From Boswellia sacra (Eukaryota > Streptophyta > Magnoliopsida > Sapindales > Burseraceae): 64,000 bases of DNA. Positions within the stretch are counted from its first letter, which is position 1. Every line of letters starts with the position of its first letter. The notes beneath the pieces are model-generated. The model was not told the DNA's origin and ran no database searches. It saw only the letters and a program-made list of their open reading frames with translations. A program made the position numbers and the translations under genes. Location of the stretch: NCBI GenBank assembly GCA_013180625.2, contig SNVD02006886.1, forward strand, positions 205,434 to 269,433, written 5' to 3'. Below are positions 1 to 11,145 of this stretch, in pieces.

Positions 1-77
1 TTGTTAACTATGTTTTACTAATAAAATATTTTGAATATAAATATCTTTTAATGTTTGTCTATATTTTTTTTTGCTAG

Positions 78-356
78 AGTGCTAACAACATCCCTGAGAA
101 TGCTAAATGTAAGTTGTTTGATTGGAGGGGTTCCAGGGAGTTAGTGGCTATAGGGCGATGGTCTTCAAGTGATCCAGAAGCAAAAGTTCATCATGTTCCT
201 ATTGGACCTAATGCTATGCGAGTTTGGATTGATATACGAAAAGTACATAATGCATTTTTGTGGAGGGCTGCATCTGAAATGATTTATGTTGAAGATGCTG
301 TGGGTAGTACAGTTGCTTGGCCTGTAGATAAAGTTGTTATAATATCTTCAACATAA
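78..356 (+). CDS. C-terminal exon of a CACTA-associated (Ptta/En/Spm-type) protein
   Basis: The frame opens after a pyrimidine-rich stretch ending in TAG (75-77, a possible splice acceptor) and stops with TAA at 354-356, about 92 codons. The peptide has the pattern shared by plant Ptta/En/Spm transposon proteins: KCKLFDWRGSRELVAIGRW near its start, then SSSDPEAKVHHVPIGPNAMRV, a LWR motif and EDAVGSTVAWPVDKV at the end. In plants this block closes TNPA-like proteins, which bind subterminal repeats and help transposition. Earlier exons would lie left of the window. It shares strand with the CACTA element ending at 2287. Assignment is from remembered family motifs. No disabling change is seen in the exon. 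Confidence 0.6.
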   Translation, partial: SANNIPENAKCKLFDWRGSRELVAIGRWSSSDPEAKVHHVPIGPNAMRVWIDIRKVHNAFLWRAASEMIYVEDAVGSTVAWPVDKVVIISST

Positions 357-1589
357 TTTTTGAGCCTTTCTTCTTTCCAGGTAATAAGGTTACGTATAAC
401 TTTCTAAATTTACTTTAATTTATATATTGATCACTTATAGTTAAAGTTAAATTGATGGCTATAACTTTCATATATATAGATGAATTAACTAATTGTTTGG
501 TAGAGCTACTTTTAATACATGGTGTGGTGGGTGATTGTAATGCTATTGAAAGTGCATAGATTATGAGTGTCAGACTTTAACTTGATCATGCTTTCATTAA
601 TTGAGGTTAGATTATATGCAATTCCTTGTTTATTGCTAAGATTATTAATTGAGGTCAGATTAGTTTCATGAGTCATAATAGAAGAATGCTTGAGGATTTT
701 CATGAGTCAGACATTCTAACTCTTTAAGATAGAATGTGGCTTTTAGCTTTAGTACTGTAGGCTTCAATTACAAAAATTTTCATGATGCCTCTTTTCTTTT
801 TTATTCATCTAATTGGGAAGGAGTTTTAGGTTCTTCATGTTGATTTGAGGTGTTTTTGGATTTCCAATTGTAAAGGACTGATTGAGATTCTTTTGTACAG
901 TTTTGTGTTTTCTGGCTTGTCCTTTTGTGAACTTCTTTTCCTCTGTTGATTTTTTCTTCTAATACAATTTCTAATTTCTTATCAAAAGGGGTCAAATTAG
1001 TTTATAGTAGTTGATGTATATGAACTGAATGGTGAGTGAAAAATCAATTAGAAATCAAATTGTATTGTATTGCTTCTTTGGTTTTTAGTTCCACATGCAT
1101 TTCTAAGTCTACGACTCTACTTGACTATTTTATTTTGCAATTGTCTAAGAAAGCTAAAACTACAACAGTAATATCCCAACAAATCTTTAGACTATCATGT
1201 TGTTTTCCTTTTTGGTATAATAAATAATTATAATTTAATTGAATGAATGATGCAGGTGCAGGTCATAAAAATATCCAAGAAGCATCATACAGATGGGAAT
1301 TGAAGAAATAGTATTTTGTTGGTCTATTTTTGAATGGCTAGGACTTGCATATTTTGACTTTGGATATAAACCAACCATCTAAAAGATCTATGATGAATGT
1401 AAGATCTTTTTGTGTATTTAGTACCTAGAGTGAGACGTGTATGGTTAAACTTTGATTATATATATTTTGTACAAGTTTGAAACACACCAGTTAAGATATT
1501 TTTCATCACTATTATTGCAATATGATGCATGAAATCTTTTTGTTAAATAGTTTAAATATCATTTAGCAATTGTTAAACATTTAGAATAA
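357..1589. other. Non-coding interior of the CACTA element
   Basis: I see no gene here. It is A/T-rich sequence between the last recognisable exon and the subterminal repeat zone. A short stretch after ATGATGCAG at about 1247-1255 could be a small 3' exon but closes after about 14 codons. Confidence 0.4.
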
Positions 1590-2287
1590 TTGTTATAATA
1601 CTGAAAAATGCTACAAAAAGATATTATATTATAGTAGCATTTCCACAATGTTAGGAAATCAACATCTGTAGCTAAATGTATGCATTATAAAATAATTTTC
1701 CATGGCATTTTATGCATGCCACAAAAATTATTTGTAGCTTTTTATACTTACAATGAAATAGTTCTTTATAGCCTTTGAAAAATGCTTTGAAAAAGATATT
1801 AATAGCTTTTGGTGAATGTTACAGAAAGACATCAATTGCGATTCACAAATGCCATATAAGTCTTATTGGTAGCATTTTGTACTTGCTAGGAAAGACTTAT
1901 CTATAGCCTTGGAAAAAGGCTTTGAAAGACTTATCTGTAGCCTTGGAAGAAGGCTTTGAAAATGATATTCGTAGCCTTTCTTGAATGCCATAAAAAGATA
2001 TCAAAAGCTATTTATAAATGCTATTTATAATTATTAAATTCTACAAAAAAGTTATTTATAGCATTTTATACTTGCTAGGAAAGAGTTATCCATAACGGTA
2101 GGGAAATGCTTTCAAAATGAAATTTGTAGCTTTTTATGAATGCTACCTTTAATTAGTAGCTTAATATAAATGCAACCAAATCTAGAGATTTTTAGTTGCT
2201 TGACCTATCATAGCATGTGTGATAATGTTATGAAGCACTTTTAGTAGCATTTATCGCATGCTACTATATGTTCTTTTTGTTGTAGTG
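1590..2287 (+). repeat. CACTA subterminal repeat zone and right terminus
   Basis: Variants of GCTACAAAAAG and TAGCATTT recur at roughly 30-70 bp spacing on both strands, then the sequence ends in TTTTTGTTGTAGTG. Clustered degenerate motifs close to a GTAGTG end are typical of CACTA transposon ends. Confidence 0.7.
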
Positions 2288-2289
2288 GT

Positions 2290-3751
2290 TGTGGAGTTTT
2301 TGAATTGATCTTTACAATAGCAATATCTGAATGTAAATCAACATTCAGCACTGTACCCTCAAATGTCCGACCATCTTGTAGAGTTACATCAACTGAACAA
2401 TTCATCAAATTCAGAACTTAAAGATGAAAAAGAGAAAGGATAAAATAAGGATCTCAAAAGTAAAATTTAAAATAACAAAGTTTAATATAATGAGTCCAAA
2501 CATACAGAAGGAAGAAAAGAAATAAGTGCAATAACTAGAAAAACTCGAGGGCATGACTAAGTTTCAACAAATATAAGAAACAAGTCAATAACTGAATATG
2601 AGTATTCTCATGTATTACAAAATCCCAAACCTTTCCTCTTGAAGAAGGGTGAAAGCCTTGAAAATCAACCACAGCATGAGCACAAGTCAAAATGATACCA
2701 TTTGCATCTATTATAGTTCCAGAGGTTATACTCTTTCCTGTTGGAATTCATAGAAGCCTAAAGAAAATAAATATATACAAACAACTATCTTAGTACCTAT
2801 ACCAAGAAAATTGTAAATCCAGTTGTTTAACAAAGAAAAAAGATTCTAAAATATATACCCTGTGGAAGTGATAGATTGATAAATGCAGGACCAACTTTAG
2901 CTGTTGCATTGGCAATAGTGTCTCGACCTAAACATCCACAATATGGCTTTGTACCCGCTTTAAACTCAATAGGAGCGTTATTATTTTCATTCCCAGATTG
3001 AGCTGGACTAACTCTAGAAGAAAAAATCGCATGATTTCCTACATATTCAACTCAAATTTATGGCAAAAACAATACATAACAGAACAAAGAAATGGAAAAT
3101 TTAAAGAATAAAAGTATAAGATCAAATGGACCAACCAAATCTCTAATGATCTGAAGAAATACGCGAAGGGTGTGAGAAGCCCTGCAAGATTTGCCATGGT
3201 AACGAAAGTGATTCATGCAATGGTGTAGGAATTCATAGCGATATCCTTGTATCTATAGTTCAATAAAAAATTATGCCATTAAAATCTGAATACAAAGGAA
3301 GATGCTCCTACTCTGGCTTCACTTCGATGCTGATAAATGTAAGAAAAGAAAAGAAAAGAGAAAAAAAGCATTTTGATTGTAAAATTTTAGCCCCTTTGAA
3401 ATGCAGCGCGTATGGAACCAATCAATTAACCAAGTTCTGTGAAACAAAAAGCAAAATTAAACAGAGGGGAAATTATTAAAAATAAATAAATAAATAAGAA
3501 GGAAAAAGAGCTCACTGTAATCTAAGTTGCTACTTGCGTACGAAAGAGTCGAGCCTGTAGTAGCCAAGGCTACAGCGCGGATGACAGAGCATCTGCCTAA
3601 ACCTTTCTCTGCCCATGAAATTAAAATTATGTTATTAGTTAGATTATTAACATAAAAACAATAATAATGAGAGGTCGTCGGTTAGGGTGCAAGCATAAAA
3701 AGGAAATGGAATATGAAGAACGTAATATAATTACTCACCGAGTAATTCCAT
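2290..3751 (-). pseudogene. DegP/HtrA-like serine protease, 5' fragment (DegP14-type)
   Basis: Read on the minus strand, splice-bounded pieces join into the start of a plant HtrA-like protease. Piece a (about 3516-3608) encodes GLGRCSVIRAVALATTGS. Piece b (about 2859-3013) carries CGCLGRDTIANATAKVGPAF and ends LPQG. Piece c (2631-2757) holds SGTIIDANGIILTCAHAV with the catalytic-triad His (codon near 2676). Piece d (2290-2392) holds VDVTLQDGRTFEG and SDIAIVKI. A weak first exon may start at 3751. HtrA proteases degrade misfolded proteins; this pattern matches the Do-like 14 group. The gene is broken: piece c appears to lack one base near its start (reading TATGAATT where the frame needs one more G), and the CACTA end at 2287 cuts off the Asp and Ser active-site region and the PDZ domain. 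Intron-like gaps remain, so it is not a retrocopy. Confidence 0.7.
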
Positions 3752-4015
3752 TAGCTCCAACAAAATTGATTTTACCCCAACAGCCAAGCATTTCCCCGTC
3801 CAATTATCTGATAACACAAAATTATAATCTAAAAAACAAAGGCAAAAAGACAATGCTTTCAAAAACACAAAAATCATGAAAAATGAAATAAAGCAAATGC
3901 AAAAGAAAAATCCCACAAATTAACTAATTATTCACTTTTGTTCTTTCCTTTTCATAGCAATTAGACACATGGATGGTTCTATAGTTTACCTATGTCCAAG
4001 CAAAAGCAATCAGTG

Positions 4016-4089
4016 GCCCCACACGATTCACATAGAAGGTGTTGTAGCAGTGCTCCACGAAGGCCTTCGCTACTGCATCTGGATTCGTC
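4016..4089 (-). pseudogene. Fragment of nuclear transport factor 2 (NTF2) exon 1
   Basis: The minus strand encodes NPDAVAKAFVEHCYNTFYVN followed by RVG, close to the N-terminus of plant NTF2, the small dimer that returns Ran-GDP to the nucleus. In the usual protein this stretch follows the start Met directly. Here the triplet before Asn is ACG rather than ATG, so the start codon appears lost. Similarity fades after RVG and a stop follows within about 12 codons. About 23 residues of a protein of about 125 are present. It lies on the same strand as the HtrA fragment, 265 bp upstream of that fragment's possible first exon, and about 540 bp from a CACTA terminus, which suggests gene capture by a transposon. 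Confidence 0.6.
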
Positions 4090-4274
4090 AGATCAAATTC
4101 CTTCTTGCTCTTTGATTTGCTGCTGCTGCTATCCAGACTTGTGCCATGCGAGGGAGACTTCTAGGGATTTTGGGTTTGATAACGACGATGTGCGATATGA
4201 GGGAGACTTCAAACCGTATCTAGATCCACAAATTAAGGTCTTCGCCATTATATCAGGATCCATTGGGTTGCGTT

Positions 4275-4299
4275 GATGATGATGATGATGATGATATGA
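4275..4299 (+). repeat. (GAT)n microsatellite
   Basis: Six consecutive GAT-type triplets followed by an interrupted unit. Confidence 0.9.
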
Positions 4300-4469
4300 T
4301 CAAAATTTGTCGATGATAGAGAGAAGGCAAGGCGACACTGATCAAGTCGACAATGAGATGAGCTAGGGTTAGGTTTATGTGTTCTTTGAGAGAAGGCAAG
4401 GAGAAAAGGATCGGAGGCATGAAAATGAAATGAAGTGAGGATACTTTGGGTTTTTTATTATTTAATTGT

Positions 4470-4628
4470 TATATATGTCTGTTATTAAAATTGTGACACA
4501 AATATGGCGTAGACTTCCAAAAAGAGTGACACATATTTATTCATCCGGGTTTGATTAGACTATATATGTTAGTTTCTTGCAAACAGACATAAAAAAAAGT
4601 GACATGAATACTAATTTTTCTTGTAGTG
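4470..4628. mobile_element. Second CACTA terminus with subterminal repeats
   Basis: The stretch ends at 4628 in AATTTTTCTTGTAGTG, whose reverse complement CACTACAAGAAAAATT is a classical CACTA end, different from the one at 2287. Before it, AGTGACA(C/T)-type motifs occur three times (about 4492, 4524 and 4598), as in a subterminal zone. The next three bases, TCA (4629-4631), are the candidate target duplication. The partner left end is not visible; it may lie left of the window, beyond the first CACTA element. The HtrA and NTF2 fragments sit just inside this end. Confidence 0.55.
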
Positions 4629-4631
4629 TCA

Positions 4632-4934
4632 TGAGAATCAATATTAAACGCCTGACCATTAATAGTGTTAAGCCACCAAAACCATGTCTTCATCGATATT
4701 ATGCGTGTGATAGTTTGATGTTTGGTCAAGAAATCGAGTTCGAGACTTTTTTCACTCACATTTCTCAAATGAATGCTATCAACACTAAGTGTAGGTTCAA
4801 ACCCGAAAGGTACATACGCCAATTGCATAATAGAAGGTTGCTCATTATATATATATTTTTATTTTATGAGTATTTTTATATATCTAAACATTTTATTTTA
4901 TAAACCTTAAAGTTTTAAATTTTTTGTGGGGGAT
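4632..4934. other. Unrecognised open stretch followed by a polypurine tract
   Basis: Both strands stay open for about 95-108 codons, but I recognise no family in either. The minus-strand reading looks slightly more protein-like. At 4926-4934 a GTGGGGGAT polypurine tract directly precedes an LTR, so the stretch may be the end of a copia internal region. Confidence 0.3.
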
Positions 4935-5495
4935 TGTTAAAGATAAAATATTTAAAACAAAATTTTTATATGATGAGTTACAAGCTTTATTTCAGATTGA
5001 TTTCAAAAGTTACAAATCATGATAAAAAAATGAGTTGCAACACTCATTATTTGTAACTTTCATGTTTTATTAAGAACTTGTAGCTTGGGAATTACGAGAA
5101 TTAACTTGTAAGTTACCTAAGTTATGAGACTATTATATAAAGAAGTCTTATGGTTCTAACATTTGAATAATGATATACTTTGAATATTTTATGATTTTGA
5201 GCATCAACGACACATGAGGACAGTTATTTTCTTCCAGTGATCGTGCTCATCGAGGATATAAGTTGTGAGCATTGGGTTTTATCTTGAAGCCCTTGAATAC
5301 CGATATGACCTGCACAAGGAAAAGACTCTTTAGTTTTAGGACAATACCTTTAACATGTCTCCTAAGTGCTCAAGCCTTATATTTCTCTTCTCTCTTCTAC
5401 TTTCGACACGTTATTTAATTTTCTATGTTATTATTTATATGATATTATTTTTATTTTATTTATTATATTTAAATTTACTATAAATATTCCCAACA
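4935..5495 (+). mobile_element. LTR of a truncated copia-type element
   Basis: The segment starts TGTTAAAGAT immediately after a GTGGGGGAT polypurine tract and ends TTCCCAACA, giving TG...CA ends over 561 bp. A TATA box (TATATAAAG) lies at 5134. A polypurine tract before the LTR means this is the 3' LTR of an element on the plus strand. No matching 5' LTR is in the window, so the copy is truncated. The exact right end is judged by eye. Confidence 0.55.
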
Positions 5496-6486
5496 TCTAA
5501 TCTCTTTTTCCTAGTTTCCCTCTAATAACACCAACTCATCCTTACTTCACCCCATCTTCATCATCTCTCCTTTTCTACTTTCTGTGTTTTTTACTCACAA
5601 ATTAATTAAAATCTCTTTATCTTTCTTTCTCATTAAATTTTAACCAATCACATAATCTTAGATCTAACCATACAAAATCATATATTTCTCATTCTCATAT
5701 GAGAAATTTTTTATTGATTATTTTGTTGATATGATTTTGGATTGAATAATTTAAGGAGAAACAATTGATTAACTTTAAGAACCATTCAAAAGTTTTTTAG
5801 GTACCATTGATATTATTGTTTAAGAATCAAGCAACTAAACAAAAAGAATTGAATGAAAGAATCACGCACCATTAAGATCAAATAATACTATAATTAAAAG
5901 TTAAATCGAATGGAAAATATTAAACACCATTAAAATCACATGATTTAATAAGGCTATTATGAGAATATTTAGTATAACAAAGTATTGTTTTAAAATTTTA
6001 AATTTACAATTATATTCTCATAAAATAAAAGGTGGAGACTGATGAGTAATAACATGAAAAATGAGGGTTAAATAGTACAACTCTACATCTCCTTGGGGAG
6101 AAAGAGCCATTCTCATTTGTTACGGTCCATAACAAGTGGTAAACCAGTTAAGAATAAAAAGTGTGCGCGTCATGCTTGTAATCTAATAATGTTACAAGAA
6201 AGCCAAACTGATATACCTAACAGTTGTTATGTTATTAAGAAGTTCGAAAACAATGAACCTGTTGATTAATGTTTTTTGTTTGCTGTGATCCAACAGCTCC
6301 TAGCGCTGCCAAGCCCACATAAGCCCCTTTTGCAGGTGTGGACTCTTTAGTAACATACCTAGACGTGTGCAATTAATGATAAAAATTTGGATTACAATGG
6401 AATTATGAAATGGTTAAAAAAAACAAGTAAAGCTGATAAAGTATAGTTAATTCCTATTAATTAGAAGTTGTATTCGTCACAATCCT
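5496..6486. other. A/T-rich intergenic sequence
   Basis: No gene found. A short minus-strand open stretch at about 6244-6360 reads like an exon (residues TPAKGAYVGLAALGAVGS) but I recognise no family. Confidence 0.3.
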
Positions 6487-7030
6487 TGTAATATTAGGAT
6501 TTCCAATCCATGTGGGTTGAAGAATTATTAATTAATTAAGAAATTATAGCCCTAATTAGAAAAGGAATCCAACTACTAAGTGATTGATGGAACTAGAAAA
6601 ACTAATTATTGAAGGAAAATACTTATTAATTAAGTATTCCTTATCCTAGTAGAAACTACCTTATACAAGGATTAGGCCCTACACACACAGAAACTTGTAT
6701 ATAAGAGCCAAAAGACACAATTACAAATAAAGAGAATAGAGAAAGTCAAAGAAAGAGTATTTTCTTTGTGAGGCTTGTTACTATAGTTGTTGTTACTATA
6801 GTTGTCTCTAATATAGAAGTTGGAAGTAGTTTGGTGGCAAAAGAGTATAGGGTTATGTTTCCCAAGATTCTATTGGGAGGTATTGTTTTCTAATCTCATT
6901 ATTTTAATAGTGAGAGTTAATTTCGGAGTTTGTCCCGTATACGTAGGCAAGAAGCCGAACCACATCTACTCTTTCTTGATTATTGTTTTTGCAGGTTGAG
7001 TTATTTGGTTTTCCCATTATAATCCTAACA
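6487..7030 (+). mobile_element. Probable solo LTR (copia-type)
   Basis: The ends are inverted-repeat-like, TGTAATATTAGGAT and ATAATCCTAACA. Inside are a TATA box (TGTATATAAGAGCC near 6696) followed by A-rich leader sequence, and the CGTAGGCAAGAAGCCGAACC motif common near the 3' part of copia LTRs. No polypurine tract or primer-binding site adjoins it, so a solo LTR is likely. I could not find a clean 5-bp target duplication (ATCCT left, GTATT right), so the ends may be slightly off. Confidence 0.55.
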
Positions 7031-7578
7031 GTATTCTGCTTGTAATCTTTGTTTGTTTTATTACTAATATATTTAAAATAAAGGTGGAAAAGCAATAAGT
7101 TATAGGTAAGCACATGTCCTGGACTAGTAATTTACCACTGAGACTACTCCTTTGTTTTGACCGGACAAAGGTTTTTTTTTTTTTTTTCAAAACAGGGAAA
7201 CTATAAGGCCAGCTTTGAACTTCCTTGTGACTACAGAAAAATATAATTTTAGTCATTATATATTGCCATAGAAGAAATTATTTGTGTTGGTAAGTCATTT
7301 CATCCGTTAATCAATGAATATGTGAGTTCGGATTTTTGGACACAAATAGTTAAATGATTTTTGTTAGTATGGCTATAAAACCCTAATTTCTAATAACAAT
7401 AATAAAGAGTGTAACCATATATGTTAAATTATTTCATGGATGCTTGTGATAATATCCCGAAATTAAAATCACAAAAACCAATAAGATTAAGGATATAGTC
7501 CCTGGTAATCATTGCATTGCTATCAAAAAAAAATCGATCAAGGGTTCACATATTATCAACCTTTCCAACTTGTGGAAT

Positions 7579-7627
7579 CTTGCTACATACAGTTGCAATA
7601 CCCATATAGTAACTGTATTGTAGCAAG
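7579..7627. repeat. Short hairpin
   Basis: CTTGCTACATACAGTT pairs with AACTGTATTGTAGCAAG across a short loop with one bulge. Function unknown; it could be a transposon scar. Confidence 0.5.
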
Positions 7628-7869
7628 TAAAAATCGTAAAAATATGTAAAAAAAATCGTAAGTTAGTGAAAAAAATCGTGTTTATAACTTTTTTATATAC
7701 AACTTTTATTCAATCATTTACGACTTTTACACATGCATGTGTTTATGATTTTTATATAAAGTGTACGTAGTTTTTCCCCAACTCTTGAAATGGATTCTTT
7801 TAAAGTTCTTATCAACAACATACATATATAAATTTCCAATCGAACTTTATGTACAAAAATTAATATTGT

Positions 7870-8291
7870 TGAGCTTTGATTTTCTTCCACACGCTAGAAG
7901 AAGCAAACAAAATGAAATGATGTTCTTTTTGCTTTATTAGTTAAAAACCAAAAAGCAGTGCGAGTCGAAAAGGTCCACGATGTTAGATCCATGCATTGAC
8001 TGCCAGGATCAAAACTATAATCATGAAAGCTGAGTCATATAATAAAATTAAATATATAAACTATCCCTTTCATAGACTTCTTCTCCCCCAGTCCAATGAG
8101 TATTCCCCATTTGGCTGTCAGAAATGTACTGTAACTAGCTAGCTAGCATTTTTAAGCTCATCATCTTCCGACATATCATATCATAGGTGTTTTTCCATGA
8201 TTATAGATTGGACTTTCTTTCTTTATATACTGAGATCCCATGAGCTAATTCCCACACAAAAGAAGTACTAATACTTCTCTGGTATTTGGTT
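7870..8291 (+). promoter_or_regulatory. Promoter and leader of B3 copy A
   Basis: This stretch aligns in blocks with the upstream regions of the B3 copies at 20968 and 36105, including the GAAGAAGCAAAC...TTTTATTA block and the ACTTCTCT...GGTT leader directly before ATG. A TATA-like CTTTATATAC lies at 8221, about 70 bp before the start codon. Confidence 0.5.
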
Positions 8292-8653
8292 ATGGCGGCG
8301 ATTTTTGTGGAGAAGCTGACCGTCACTGATATTTGGGTGAGGTCGGAAATGCCCACCAAGGCACTTAAAGAAATCAATTTTCATGATGAAGGAGATTCTG
8401 TTGATTTGCCGGTCACCGATAGGAACAATGAAGCGTGGGAATTTCGCTACTCCAAACGGCCGGACGTGAAGCATCCAAGGCCTGCTATTACTGGCAATGG
8501 CTCGAATTTGTTAAATATAAAGGTCTTCAAAGTGACGACGAACTCATCGTCCATAAGCTTGACGGAGGCCAGTACGCAGTTGAAGTGATCAGGGAGACTA
8601 CTATAAAGATATTCTGTAAGGAAATAAAAGAAAAAAGGGCTCTTGTGGACTAA
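8292..8653 (+). pseudogene. B3-domain protein, copy A (single-base frameshift)
   Basis: A single B3 DNA-binding domain, the plant fold that contacts the DNA major groove. The first part reads VEKLTVTDIWVRSEMPTKAL and ends RPDVKHPRPAIT. The last part reads WLEFVKYKGLQSDDELIVHK and finishes EKRALVD. The parts are in different frames: near 8493-8496 this copy has one base fewer than the intact copy at 20968 (ACTGGCAATGG against ACTGGACAGTGG). The ATG at 8292 is chosen because GGTTATGG is conserved at the start of all three copies. No other stop is seen before the natural TAA, so inactivation looks recent. A truncated product of about 99 residues could still be made. Confidence 0.75.
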
Positions 8654-8870
8654 GCGGAGCCTAGCTCTGTTTGTTTAGTGTATGCACAAGCTTCAAGCTT
8701 TGTTCTACTTTTGAAGGCAGCTTTTGCTGCCTTTGTGTTACAAATAATACGATAAATTACAGCTATAAAGGCTGCAGTTAACCCCTGCTAATTGTACATA
8801 TAAGTATTCTACAAGTTACTGAAGCTTGTTTTCTGCAGTTTGAAGTTTTTTATTCTCGGGGCACCAAAAC
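8654..8870 (+). other. 3' UTR of B3 copy A
   Basis: Weak alignment to the 3' region of copy B is visible, with shared GAAGCTTGTTTTCT...GAAGTTTTTTATTC near 8820-8860. Confidence 0.35.
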
Positions 8871-10635
8871 ACTTTATTTTTCATATAATTATTCCCATAA
8901 GTTACAAGGTATACTTTTGTTCGATGATACGTGACAAAAGAGTAAGTAGAATCTTCAACATAGTCATGTTAGAGACGCACCCCACCCCACCTGATTTATA
9001 TGCCAAAATTATAGGTATCTATTATATGCAGTCAACAACACTACACTTATTAATTCTTGGTACGTGCATACTCAACATGGAATTTGTAAAATTAATTACA
9101 AAATAAAGCCGAATATTTAACAACCATAAAATATTGGAATTTTAGTTTTCCTTTAACACTCTCTTAAATATTTGAAATTTTTAATTACAGCTGAAGAAAT
9201 ACATTAATTTAGGTGAAATACAGTCACTCTAATTCAAAAGGTGGTGGAATATGATAACAATAGTTGTGTGTGTGTACAAGGAAAATGGTAGTCTTGACAC
9301 ATGTTAAGCCGAAAAAAATTGTGTAAATTCAATTGACATTTGTGTATTTAATGATTTTTATACTTTTTTTATAATTTACAGTTTTTGAAGAAATTTACAC
9401 AATCTTCAAGAAAATTTACATATTTTTTAAGGATTTAATATGTGCCCCTAGGACCTAAGTTAAGACTATCCTAAGAAAAATTATAACAAAACCTCCACTA
9501 ACAACATTTTGGTCAATAAATTGTTTATTTAACGTTAGTCGAATTCACAATTAATCATTATTATGTTCTTAATTTGTACTTCTACTCCTAAAATGCAATT
9601 TATGACTAAGAAAGGGAGGGCAAATTATATTAAATTAATGTAATATGAGGGTTATCGTTACTCTTTAGTGTTTACTTTATTTGCTTGAAGTTTTGAAGGC
9701 GTCAATGTACGTAGTTTTTTTTTTTTTTAATTCATGCATCTAATGTTGTTTCATGATTAGGTGTGCGTGAATTATTTCTTTATGAGAATCTATCTTTTAT
9801 ATTTGGAAGATCATATGATATCTAGTTCACCATGAAAAAAATTAATAAAAAAAGGAATCATGATCCGATTAATTTGTAGTTTTAAATAAGTGTTGCTCTA
9901 AAATTGGTATGAGGGGATTGATTTCAAGATGACCTCTTACTATTTATTACGTAAAAGAAATTTGACCAATTAAAGTAGTTCTCCAACAGATATATTTCTG
10001 CAAACTCCCTTAAAAAATAGAAAGAAATGGTAATTTTGATTTATGTTAGGGACAGAACTTATCCAAGCAAGCACAATGTTTTGTGAGAAGGGTGGATTTT
10101 AAAATTAATTTCATCGAATATTTACACTGCTAAAGATCTAAAAGTTTCGAAAAACTAAATTTTGATTTTTATATTTTAATAAACACTCACATTAGCGTAT
10201 CTAAAATTAACTAAAACATTTTAAATATTCAAGTTAGAATGTTAATTTCTATATTCTCTTAATCAAAATATTAGTTAGTCAAAACGTCGATCCCATGTGT
10301 TTCTGTAAATTTCTCTTAATTTCATAGGTTTGGTGGATGGGCGTTGAGTTGGTAGGTGAATGGCTAGGCCAAGGTCATGCACTAGTTTAATTAATTAGCA
10401 ATACAATTTACATGCACGTGTCTAAATTGGTCAAGCTTTACGGAGAAAGAGAACATGCCCTCATTTTCAAAGAAGATATATATACTTATCCAAATGATTG
10501 ATGCTAACAATATTTCTATCAACGTGATCAGTACGTAATGGAGTTACCACATTTGTGTTTATAAAGAGTTAATTAATTGAAATATTTTTTTATTCAAATA
10601 TAAAATTTAACCAATCCAATCTTTATATCGCGTTA
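8871..10635. other. A/T-rich intergenic sequence
   Basis: No gene or repeat identified. A short homopurine/pyrimidine run occurs near 9714. Confidence 0.3.
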
Positions 10636-10905
10636 TACAGAAGCTCTATATATCTCTTGTAGACTAATAGAAAAGGTGCCCTGGCTTGTGTAATTTATTA
10701 CTTTATTTATTGTATGTCTTCAGCTTTTTATTCAGGTTTTTGAGAGAGGCTAGGGCAGTGCATGTACTGATATATCATAAAAGATAAAAGGCTGTAACCC
10801 TTCTGCTTGTGAGCCTTCATGAAGTTAGTTTGTAGAAAGTATGTATATTAAGTTAATGAAACTTCAAGCTTGTTCTCTCTGAAGTTACAAAAACATCATT
10901 TTGGT
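10636..10905 (+). pseudogene. Orphan 3' UTR of a lost B3 copy
   Basis: From CTCTTGTAGACTAATAGAAAAG onward this matches the 3' UTR of copy B (from 21320), with shared blocks TATGTCTTCAGCTTTTTATT, GAGAGAGGCTAG and GTGAGCCTTCATGAAGTTAG. Its start also aligns with copy C (36455-36500). No B3 coding sequence precedes it, so a whole coding region has been deleted here. Confidence 0.65.
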
Positions 10906-11039
10906 TTAGGAAGATGTTATTGGCCGATCAAACTCTATATACTTCCTTTCCCATAAATTTTTTTTCATTCCTCTGTGTCCACGAATATGTTTCAACTTTC
11001 AAATCAAATTTAAATGGATTCAAAATAAAAAAAAATTGT

Positions 11040-11113
11040 TGAGGTCGATTTGTTGGTTTTTTTTGTTTGTTTGTCTGTTTGCTTTTTGTTTGTTTGTTTT
11101 GTTTTGTTTTGTT

Positions 11114-11145
<32 letters not shown>

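Larger units (their letters stand above)
1..2287 (+). mobile_element. CACTA (En/Spm) transposon, right part
   Basis: The element runs in from left of the window and ends at 2287 in a terminus whose reverse complement reads CACTACAACAAAAAG, the hallmark CACTA inverted repeat. The 700 bp before the end (about 1590-2280) are full of short GTAGCATTT / AATGCTACAAAAAG motifs in both orientations, as expected of a CACTA subterminal region where the element's own protein binds. A transposon-type exon lies at 78-356. The sequence immediately to the right is a protease exon, so the element appears to have inserted into coding sequence. The candidate 3-bp target site at 2288-2290 is GTT, but the left end is outside the window, so the duplication cannot be checked. 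Confidence 0.75.

Noticed and set aside
6244..6360. Exon-like minus-strand stretch (TPAKGAYVGLAALGAVGS)
   Set aside because: Open and protein-like but with no recognisable family, start or splice partner; too little to call.
6482..7035. Target duplication for the probable solo LTR
   Set aside because: ATCCT and GTATT do not match; ends or age uncertain.
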